Part shown: piece after piece, positions 1-5,763 of the stretch
Numbering within the stretch: the stretch's first letter is position 1
Layout: each line of letters opens with the position of its first letter
Source of the DNA: Actinomycetes bacterium
GTDB lineage: Bacteria; Actinomycetota; Acidimicrobiia; Acidimicrobiales; Acidimicrobiaceae
NCBI GenBank assembly: GCA_021790495.1
Contig: JAJYGZ010000245.1
Span: 1-7,297, forward strand
Direction: 5' to 3'
Length of the DNA: 7,297 nucleotides
The notes under the pieces: generated by a model
Seen by the model: the letters and a program-made list of their open reading frames with translations, nothing else
The model's database searches: none
What the model was told of the DNA's origin: nothing
Program-made: the position numbers and the translations under genes

Positions 1-1133
1 TGCCCCTTGGCGTTGCCTTCTTGACGCTCGATAGCCGCCGCCAAGGTGTCTCTGGAGACCGGCCCAAAATGACAAGCAACCTGATGGCCTCCCCCCAGGG
101 CTCTCATCGGCGGTTCTTGGGAGATGCATTGTGCCTCGGCCAACGGACATCGCGGGTGAAACACACAACCGGTCAAAGATTTAGCCGTATTGGGCGCCTC
201 GCCAGTGAGGTGGAGCTTCTTGCGCTCGACCCGTTTTGCCGGATCGGCGATAGGCGCCGCGGCCAAGAGAGCGTGGGTGTAGGGATGAGCTGGCGCACCA
301 AACAACTGATCCCTGCTCGCGAGCTCAACCAGTTTGCCCATGTACATAACGCCTACGGTGTCGCACAGCAGCCTCACCACCGGCAGATCATGGGAAATGA
401 ATAGATAGGTAAGACCGAAATCACCTTGCAGGTGACGCAACAAGTTGATTATCTGGGCTTGAACCGAAACATCCAGAGCTGAAAGTGGCTCGTCGGCAAC
501 GATAAATTCGGGCCGCAATGCGATCGCGCGCGCGATCACCAGACGTTGCCGCTGCCCGCCGGAGAACTGGTGAGGGAACCTTTCCAAACAATCCCGCGGA
601 AGCCCAACCAGCTCAACCAGGCTCTCGATTCGTTGGCGGAGCTCGGTGCCCTTGGCAACTTTATGAATGACAAAGGGTTCCGCCAAGATATCCTCGATAC
701 GCATTCGCCCGTTGAGGGCCGAATAGGGATCCTGAGATATCGGCTGCATCCTGCGCCGGAGCTCTCGAAGCTCTTGGGCTGAGAGCAGAGAAAGATCCTG
801 GCCCGCAAAGACTACTTTTCCAGCTGTGGGACGCTCCAGTCCCAGCGCAAGCCGGCCGGTGGTGGATTTACCGGACCCCGTCTCGCCGACGAGGCCAAAT
901 GTCTCTCCGGAGCGAATCGAAAAAGTTATCTCCGAGACAGCTTGAAAGACTTGACCCCTGCCAAAGGAGCCTCCGACGCGATAAGCCTTGGTAAGTCCTT
1001 GAAGCTCAACCAGTACTTCTTGGTGTGTCTGCTCGCCGGCTCGGCTCACGGCGTTATCTGATGATCCTCCGGTGGCGTCCAAGGGTACCTCCTCAGGCGG
1101 CGCTCCATCGCCTTGAGACTGCGGATGGGTCAT
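1..1133 (-). CDS. dppF: Peptide-class ABC transporter ATPase, DppF/OppF type (3' end cut by window edge)
   Basis: Cytoplasmic ATP-hydrolysing subunit that should pair with the neighbouring DppD-type ATPase to power a DppB/DppC-type membrane channel. I translated 377 codons from ATG at 1133 without a stop; the frame is still open at the left edge. Visible motifs: Walker [10 protein letters not shown] at residues 83-91, Q-loop Gln134 in ISQDP, signature FSGGQRQR at 190-197, Walker B FIVADEP at 210-216 with Glu215 as probable catalytic base, D-loop SALD, and switch His248. The oligopeptide/dipeptide-type C-terminal extension follows, with Cys323, Cys329, Cys336 and Cys354. The start overlaps the upstream ATPase stop as ATGA. 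The first 36 or so residues are polar and Pro/Gly/Ser-rich before the ABC domain begins ([11 protein letters not shown]), so a later start such as GTG at 1049 is possible. Little can be missing at the C-terminus because the family's conserved end is already passed. Family is certain; substrate is unknown. Confidence 0.93.
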   Translation of the reverse strand, partial: MTHPQSQGDGAPPEEVPLDATGGSSDNAVSRAGEQTHQEVLVELQGLTKAYRVGGSFGRGQVFQAVSEITFSIRSGETFGLVGETGSGKSTTGRLALGLERPTAGKVVFAGQDLSLLSAQELRELRRRMQPISQDPYSALNGRMRIEDILAEPFVIHKVAKGTELRQRIESLVELVGLPRDCLERFPHQFSGGQRQRLVIARAIALRPEFIVADEPLSALDVSVQAQIINLLRHLQGDFGLTYLFISHDLPVVRLLCDTVGVMYMGKLVELASRDQLFGAPAHPYTHALLAAAPIADPAKRVERKKLHLTGEAPNTAKSLTGCVFHPRCPLAEAQCISQEPPMRALGGGHQVACHFGPVSRDTLAAAIERQEGNAKG

Positions 1134-2182
1134 GGAGCGTCACTTTTGATCGACGAGGAACCGCCGGCTTCGGACTTCACTGGCGCGGCCAAGGGAAACC
1201 AACAGGCAACCGTGTGCTCGGGCTCAACTTCGCCCAGCTCGGGGCGCTCCTCGATACAGCGGTCCTGCGCGGCTAAACAGCGTGGGGCAAATGGACATCC
1301 CGAGGGAATATCGCCCAGCGAGGGCACTCGCCCAGGTATTGTCGGCAGATCTTGCCCTTTTGCTACCGAGAGCGGCCCGGTAATGCTCTGGAGGAGTCCG
1401 CCGGTATAGGGGTGCATCGGCCGAGCAAAGAGAGCATTTACCGGGGCGACTTCAACTACCTGGCCCGCGTACATGACAACTACCCGATCGGCCACCTCGG
1501 CTATCACTCCCATATCGTGGGTGACGAATAATACCGAGGTGCCGAGACGATCCCGAATCTCGAGGAGCAAATCGAGAATTTGCGCTTGGACAGTTGCATC
1601 AAGTGCGGTAGTGGGCTCATCGGCGATCAAGAGCGCCGGCTCTGCCGCGAGAGCCATTGCGATCATCACCCGTTGTCGCATGCCGCCTGAAAGCTCATGG
1701 GGATACTGACGAGCCCGTATCACGCTTCCCGATAGTCCGACTTGGTTGAACAACTCGGCCACCCGGCGCCTTCGATCCGAACGACTGCCAATGCGATGGA
1801 TCGTCAACACTTCTTTTACCTGGCGGCCGACTCGCATCAGCGGATTGAGCGCCACCATCGGCTCTTGAAAGATCATGCTCATGCGACGTCCCCGATAGCG
1901 TCTTAGCCCCCGTGGAGCCAGCGAGGAGATCTCCTCGCCTTCCAAGCGAATCGACCCTCTCACTATCTTTGAGTTTTCGCCGAGCAGCCCCATGATCGAA
2001 AGGGCCATCATGGTCTTTCCACAACCGCTTTCCCCGACGATACCGACGATTTCGCCCCGGTTGATCGAAAGTGAAACTCGAGAAAGCGCTAACTCTTGCT
2101 GGCCCTTGATCTCCACGCAAACAGAGAGATCATCCATTTCCAAAAGGGGCGCAGTGGTCGGGCGAACGGTACCAAGGGTCAT
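1130..2182 (-). CDS. dppD: Peptide-class ABC transporter ATPase, DppD/OppD type
   Basis: Cytoplasmic nucleotide-binding subunit of an Opp/Dpp-family importer, 350 aa, a normal length for DppD. Motifs: Walker A GESGCGKT at residues 50-57, Q-loop Gln106 in FQEP, signature LSGGMRQ at 164-170, Walker B LLIADEP at 184-190 with Glu189, D-loop TALD, and switch His222 in VTHD. The C-terminal oligopeptide-transporter extension starts near residue 250 (RPMHPYTGGLL, then IPGRVP) and holds Cys296, Cys302, Cys309 and Cys327, a pattern that carries a 4Fe-4S cluster in a structurally characterised DppD. The ATG at 2182 overlaps the upstream hydrolase stop (ATGA), and a weak purine-rich GGGTGA lies just before it. 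A later in-frame Met at residue 16 is an alternative start. The stop overlaps the start of the DppF-type gene, so the two ATPases are probably made in matched amounts. Substrate class (peptide, nickel, opine or glycan) cannot be told from this subunit. Confidence 0.95.
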   Translation of the reverse strand: MTLGTVRPTTAPLLEMDDLSVCVEIKGQQELALSRVSLSINRGEIVGIVGESGCGKTMMALSIMGLLGENSKIVRGSIRLEGEEISSLAPRGLRRYRGRRMSMIFQEPMVALNPLMRVGRQVKEVLTIHRIGSRSDRRRRVAELFNQVGLSGSVIRARQYPHELSGGMRQRVMIAMALAAEPALLIADEPTTALDATVQAQILDLLLEIRDRLGTSVLFVTHDMGVIAEVADRVVVMYAGQVVEVAPVNALFARPMHPYTGGLLQSITGPLSVAKGQDLPTIPGRVPSLGDIPSGCPFAPRCLAAQDRCIEERPELGEVEPEHTVACWFPLAAPVKSEAGGSSSIKSDAP

Positions 2183-3027
2183 ATTTCACCCAGCCTGGGC
2201 GATTCATGGGGCTCGGCGCCATAGGTCAATCGGTGATACTGCGCGACCTCTTTTGCGGTCGTCCACCAGATCTCATCGTCGTCTCGATACTCCTCGAGCA
2301 GCTCAGCGAGGGCCAACATCCGCCCGGCGCGCCCTGAGAGCCAAGGATGCATGGTGAGCATGAACAACGAACCGTAGCGCTTCGCACCATCTAACTCGAG
2401 TTTCCATCCTGCGACTACTTCGGAGGGGGTCACCGGCGGCCAATTCGAGCCGGGCACGTAACGATAAAAAATCGCGTCGTCCAACGGCCATTGCACTGGC
2501 ACTTCCACCAAATTCGACATCCAATAGGGATGGTCATAGCCCATCAGAGAGCTGTCGTAATCCACCCCGAACTCTCCCAGGGCACCAAGGGCCTCAACCG
2601 TCAGTTCCCATGACGGCGAACGATACCCAAAAGGCGCCTCGACTCCCGCCGCCTCTAACGCCTTAGCGCTTTTCTCCAACACCACCATGAGCTGATCGCC
2701 ACCAAGCTGGGTTACTTTTTCGTGCATATAACCATGCATAGCCACCTCATGCCCGGAGCTCAAAAGCGCTGCTAAGGTATTGCGCTCCGCAATGGCCACC
2801 GCTCCGGGCACGTATGCCGATATTCGCAGATCCAGATCCTCAAAGAGCTTGAGGAGCCGAAATATACCCTGTCTCGGACCGAAGCGGCGGAGCTCCAATT
2901 CGCCCATCGCCGAAGCATCGCTATCCCTGGTAGCCCACAGGTAGGGGCTGGGGCCATCGAAATCAATGCTTATGACCGCGGCGGCCTTTTTCCCATCGGG
3001 CCAGACATAGTTGTGGTCTAAATTCAT
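2179..3027 (-). CDS. CE4-fold polysaccharide deacetylase-like hydrolase (HpPgdA-like group)
   Basis: Metal-dependent hydrolase of the NodB/CE4 fold, 282 aa, predicted to cleave a C-N bond in an N-acetyl sugar, cyclic imide or ureide. CE4 motifs in order: ISIDFDG with Asp22/Asp24 (catalytic and metal Asp region), SGHEVAMHGYMH with metal-ligand candidates His98 and His102, GYRSPSWE at 134-141 (motif 3 Arg136), and LTMHP with His227, followed by GRAGR at 232-236, typical of the H. pylori PgdA-like branch. There is no signal peptide or membrane segment, so it should be cytoplasmic, which argues against a role on cell-wall polymer and for acting on an imported compound. Related cytoplasmic branches include cyclic imide hydrolases and allantoinase-type PuuE, so the polysaccharide label is only a family name. 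It overlaps the SDR stop (ATGA) and the DppD start (ATGA). An AGGA about 12 nt upstream is a weak ribosome site; coupling may matter more. Confidence 0.88.
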   Translation of the reverse strand: MNLDHNYVWPDGKKAAAVISIDFDGPSPYLWATRDSDASAMGELELRRFGPRQGIFRLLKLFEDLDLRISAYVPGAVAIAERNTLAALLSSGHEVAMHGYMHEKVTQLGGDQLMVVLEKSAKALEAAGVEAPFGYRSPSWELTVEALGALGEFGVDYDSSLMGYDHPYWMSNLVEVPVQWPLDDAIFYRYVPGSNWPPVTPSEVVAGWKLELDGAKRYGSLFMLTMHPWLSGRAGRMLALAELLEEYRDDDEIWWTTAKEVAQYHRLTYGAEPHESPRLGEI

Positions 3028-3842
3028 CGCGTTACCGGTCCTGCCGTTTTGCCCCCATCGACTGCGATCAGTGCGCCGGTCATAAACGAGGCCCGAGAGG
3101 AACAGAGAAACAACACCGCTTCGGGAGAATCCATTGGACCCGAGGTCCGCCCAAGTGGAATCGAGCGCACCATCGAGGCCACGTAATCATCATCCAAGGC
3201 ACTGACCTCGCTTCCCGGGGCGAAGCCCGGAGACAGCCCATTGACTCGAATCCCGGTTCCGGCGAGCTCTAGAGCCGCTCCTCTGGTGAGCATTGCTAGG
3301 GCCGCCTTAGATACCGAATAGGGAACGCCGGTGGGGCTAACCATTACCGAGGCGCCGGAAAGAATATTTACCATCGCTCCCGCCACGCCACGGCTTATCA
3401 TGAGCCTTGCCATCCGCTTGATGAGGTAAAAGGGAGCGGTCAAGTTGACGTCGATGATCGCCTTCCAGTCGTCGAGTTCCACGTCCAACAGGGGCGCATG
3501 GGGATAGACCCCGGCATTGTTGATGAGGATGTCAGGCGCACCCCATTGGGCTTGCACCATTGCCACCAGGCTGTCCATCGAGGATTGATCTCTGAGTTCG
3601 GTTTGGTGAATTAGCGTCGTGCCGTTGGGCCACCGCCCCTTGGAGACTGCGTCGGCCAATGCGTCGACGCGACGATCGCAAAGCACTAGCCGCGCGCCAT
3701 GCCGCGCGAAAGCATCCGCCATCCAACCGCCCAGCACGCCCGCGGCGCCGGTAATGAGCACCTTTTTGTCGCGAAACTCACTGTAATAATCGGTGGTCTC
3801 AGCGCTAGAAGTTCCCGGAATAAGATTTGCCTCCATCGTCAA
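3024..3842 (-). CDS. Short-chain dehydrogenase/reductase (classical SDR)
   Basis: Cytoplasmic NAD(P)-dependent oxidoreductase, 272 aa (255 or so is typical; the excess is a polar N-terminal lead of about 25 residues). Rossmann motif TGAAGVLG at residues 31-38, NNAG at 108-111, structural Asn133 in DVNLTAP, catalytic Ser162 thirteen residues before Tyr175, and YSVSK giving Tyr175/Lys179. The PG motif is at 205-206 (LSPGF), and GALIAVDGG near the C-terminus closes the fold. Asp56 at the end of the second strand (LVLCDR) favours NAD(H) over NADP(H). The chosen start is TTG at 3842, which overlaps the permease stop as TTGA and has AAAGGA five bases upstream; an ATG two codons later (3836) is also possible but has 11-base spacing to that site. 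Lying between transporter permease and ATPase genes, it probably oxidises or reduces a product of the imported compound. The substrate is not recognisable. Confidence 0.92.
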   Translation of the reverse strand: MTMEANLIPGTSSAETTDYYSEFRDKKVLITGAAGVLGGWMADAFARHGARLVLCDRRVDALADAVSKGRWPNGTTLIHQTELRDQSSMDSLVAMVQAQWGAPDILINNAGVYPHAPLLDVELDDWKAIIDVNLTAPFYLIKRMARLMISRGVAGAMVNILSGASVMVSPTGVPYSVSKAALAMLTRGAALELAGTGIRVNGLSPGFAPGSEVSALDDDYVASMVRSIPLGRTSGPMDSPEAVLFLCSSRASFMTGALIAVDGGKTAGPVTR

Positions 3843-4729
3843 ATACGTCCTTTGGGGTCAAGCAGATCTCGAATCAAGTCTCCAAGTCGATTAACTGCGA
3901 CTACAAGTAAAAACAGGGCGAGACCGGGGAAGGTGGCGATCCACCATGCGCTGGCGACAAATTGCTGCCCGGTCGACAACATCGAGCCCCAACTCGGGGT
4001 TGGAGGCTGGACACCAAGACCAATGAAAGACAGCGCGGCCTCATAAATCACCATCAGCCCAACCTCAAGGGTCGCAATCACCACCAGCGCCGGCAATACT
4101 TCGGGAAGGATATGACGCCGAACCACCCGCAGCTGGCGAGCCCCGAGCGCCACCGCGGCTCGAACAAACTCGCGTTCGGAAGCTTCCAAGGTCTGCGCGT
4201 AAGCCACCCGGGCATAGCGAGGCCAGCGCACCAACGCGAGCACGATCACCAAGTTGCGCAAGTTTGGTCCCAGTGCCGCCACAACGAGGATCGCGAGCAA
4301 GAAAAAGGGGATCGACAAGACCATGTCGGCGATGCGCATGATCACCGGGCCAAGTATCCGCTTTCGCACTCCCGCGATAATTCCCATGGCGCCACCAAAG
4401 ACGCCGGCTGCAAAGACCGCGGTGGTAGCCACCACGACCGAGACCCGGACTCCCCAAATTACTCTGGAAAGCACGTCACGGCCGAGATCGTCGGTTCCAA
4501 GCAAGAACTTCAAGCCGTCTGCGCGAAATCCCGGTCCCTGCAAACGCGCATTCAAATGGGTCAAATCCGGATTGAGCGGGGCGAGAAGATAGGGAAATGC
4601 CGCCGCGAATGCCGCGATGCCAAGTATCGCTAGGGGCCACCAGCGCAACAACTTACGGAGCTTCCCTGCTCGTTTGGCCCGAGACAATGGCACTTCGGGC
4701 CCCCAGGGCTGGTTGATGGCAATGGTCAT
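3839..4729 (-). CDS. dppC: Peptide-class ABC transporter permease, DppC/OppC type
   Basis: Inner-membrane channel subunit, 296 aa, normal for DppC. After a basic cytoplasmic N-terminus, the first membrane segment is near residues 32-50 and matches the OppC N-terminal arrangement. The periplasmic loop carries the family hallmark LLGTDDLGRDVLSRV at about 76-90. Further hydrophobic segments lie near 94-120, 135-153, 158-170, 213-235 and 265-283. The ATPase-docking EAA loop is FVRAAVALGARQLRVV at about 188-203, followed by HILP. LSFIGLGVQPPTPSWG near 233-248 is another conserved DppC stretch. The ATG at 4729 overlaps the DppB stop (ATGA), with GAGGGG eight bases upstream. Its stop overlaps the TTG of the SDR gene, so the enzyme pair follows directly where ATPase genes are usually found. 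It should pair with the upstream DppB-type permease; substrate not inferable. Confidence 0.95.
   Translation of the reverse strand: MTIAINQPWGPEVPLSRAKRAGKLRKLLRWWPLAILGIAAFAAAFPYLLAPLNPDLTHLNARLQGPGFRADGLKFLLGTDDLGRDVLSRVIWGVRVSVVVATTAVFAAGVFGGAMGIIAGVRKRILGPVIMRIADMVLSIPFFLLAILVVAALGPNLRNLVIVLALVRWPRYARVAYAQTLEASEREFVRAAVALGARQLRVVRRHILPEVLPALVVIATLEVGLMVIYEAALSFIGLGVQPPTPSWGSMLSTGQQFVASAWWIATFPGLALFLLVVAVNRLGDLIRDLLDPKGRI
3848..3853 (-). promoter_or_regulatory. Ribosome binding site deciding the SDR start
   Basis: Minus-strand AAAGGA is five bases before TTG at 3842 and eleven bases before the alternative ATG at 3836. The closer spacing and the TTGA overlap with the dppC stop favour TTG. 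Confidence 0.55.
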
Positions 4730-5655
4730 TGCTGGTTCCCCTCATGGCGAAGTCTCGGGTCGACTACTCCATAGAGGAGATCGACCGCCAGGTTCGCGAG
4801 GATATAAATTGTGGCGGCGAAAAGGACGACGGCCTCGACTACGGGAAAATCAAGGCTTTGAACAGCTTGAACGGTTAGCTGTCCGATTCCAGGCCAGGCG
4901 AAGATCTCCTCAGCGATGACGGCACCGCCAAGGAGGTTCGCCGTCTCCATCCCCAGTACTGTGAGCACGGGAAGGAACGCATTGCGAAACACGTGTCGCA
5001 AAAGCACGCGAGATGCGGAGGCGCCCTTGGCTTTAGCGGTGCGAACGTACTCTCTGTTTAGGTGCTCCAGGAATGAACCTCGGATCATCCGTGCGATGGT
5101 GGCAAGCGAAAGCGACCCCAGGGTAACCGAAGGGAGGATCAAAGCCCTGAGCCCGCCTTGGCCAGACGAAGGGAAGACATGCCAGTGCACCGCGAAGATC
5201 AAAATTAGGAGTATTCCGCTCCAAAACACCGGCATGCTCTGCCCGATGAGAATTACCGGCATCAAAGCGCGCTCGATCCATTTCCCTCGAAAAACCGCCG
5301 AGAGAATGCCGATGGGAATTGCCAGGGACAGAGCGAAGACCAGCGCACCAGCGGCGAGCTCAACGGTATTGGGAAAGCGGGTCAGAACGATTCCAAGCGC
5401 TGGCTGATCGAGCACAAACGAATAGCCAAAGTTCCCATGCGCCGCATGGACGAGAAAGGTCCAGTACTGATCGACTAGCGGGCGATCTAGACCGAGTTGA
5501 CGGCTCAGCCTGGCGATATCAGCGGCACTGGAGTTCTGCGGGACCAATAACCGAACTGGATCTCCTGCTATGTGAACAGCAAAAAACACCACGGTCAATA
5601 CGCCAAACAATGAGAGCGCCGCCTGGGCAAGCCTATTTAAGATAAACCTAACCAA
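4726..5655 (-). CDS. dppB: Peptide-class ABC transporter permease, DppB/OppB type
   Basis: Inner-membrane channel subunit, 309 aa, normal for DppB. It opens with the family-typical short cytoplasmic start and first membrane helix (VRFILNRLAQAALSLFGVL, residues 2-20). The conserved GDPVRLLVP region follows at 31-39, then LGLDRPLVDQYW and GNFGYSF at 54-80. Further membrane segments are near 98-121, 131-156, 172-191, 228-247 and 272-293. The EAA loop that contacts the ATPase is EYVRTAKAKGASASRVLLRH at 202-221, and the C-terminus ends in VVDPRLRHE as expected. The start is TTG at 5655: no ATG or GTG lies in frame between the upstream stop TAA (5671-5673) and this codon, and GAGGGTGGG at 5662-5670 can serve as ribosome site. 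This is the first gene of the overlapping six-gene unit. A substrate-binding protein gene, which often precedes dppB, is not here. Confidence 0.95.
   Translation of the reverse strand: MVRFILNRLAQAALSLFGVLTVVFFAVHIAGDPVRLLVPQNSSAADIARLSRQLGLDRPLVDQYWTFLVHAAHGNFGYSFVLDQPALGIVLTRFPNTVELAAGALVFALSLAIPIGILSAVFRGKWIERALMPVILIGQSMPVFWSGILLILIFAVHWHVFPSSGQGGLRALILPSVTLGSLSLATIARMIRGSFLEHLNREYVRTAKAKGASASRVLLRHVFRNAFLPVLTVLGMETANLLGGAVIAEEIFAWPGIGQLTVQAVQSLDFPVVEAVVLFAATIYILANLAVDLLYGVVDPRLRHEGNQQ
4738..4743 (-). promoter_or_regulatory. Ribosome binding site of dppC inside the dppB end
   Basis: Minus-strand GAGGGG sits eight bases before the ATG at 4729, within the last codons of dppB. It gives dppC its own initiation signal in addition to coupling through the ATGA overlap. 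Confidence 0.55.
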
Positions 5656-5763
5656 AGTCAGCCCACCCTCTTAGTTGATGGCAACGATAGAGATCGACGC
5701 CGGGCCAAAACCTCTGCGCAGGACGATCCCAAGCCCCGCGTTCGGGCCAATGACCCCGACAAC
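5656..5763 (-). other. Intergenic gap between TPR gene and permease operon, with in-frame open extension
   Basis: These 108 bases hold no recognised gene. On the minus strand, the reading frame of the TPR protein stays open for 30 more codons after its TGA (5764-5766), until TAA at 5671-5673. The implied peptide contains GPNAGLGIVLRRGFGPAS, which looks protein-like, but I cannot assign it. There is no stem-loop followed by a T-run, so no intrinsic terminator separates the TPR gene from dppB, and no clear promoter is visible. Read-through transcription from the TPR gene is therefore plausible. Confidence 0.5.
5662..5670 (-). promoter_or_regulatory. Ribosome binding site supporting the TTG start of dppB
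   Basis: Minus-strand GAGGGTGGG lies six bases before the TTG at 5655. With an in-frame stop just upstream (5671-5673) and no ATG or GTG in between, this purine-rich run supports the TTG as the start. Confidence 0.5.

Noticed and set aside
522..537. Perfect 16-bp palindrome GATCGCGCGCGCGATC
   Set aside because: It lies in the conserved IARAIA codons just after the ATPase signature motif of the DppF-type gene; alternating Ile/Ala/Arg codons explain it and nothing suggests an operator.
3962..4633. Long plus-strand open frame of 223 codons opposite dppC
   Set aside because: It is rich in His, Arg, Gln and Asn with no recognisable motif, and is antisense to a well-supported permease gene; it is a shadow of the minus-strand codon bias.
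4916..5407. Plus-strand open frame of 163 codons opposite dppB
   Set aside because: Antisense to a clear permease gene, with no domain or ribosome site; a shadow frame.
5656..5763. Promoter or terminator between the TPR gene and dppB
   Set aside because: I looked for -35/-10 pairs and for a GC hairpin followed by T residues on the minus strand; TTGGCC-like boxes lack a properly spaced -10, and there is no hairpin with a T-run.
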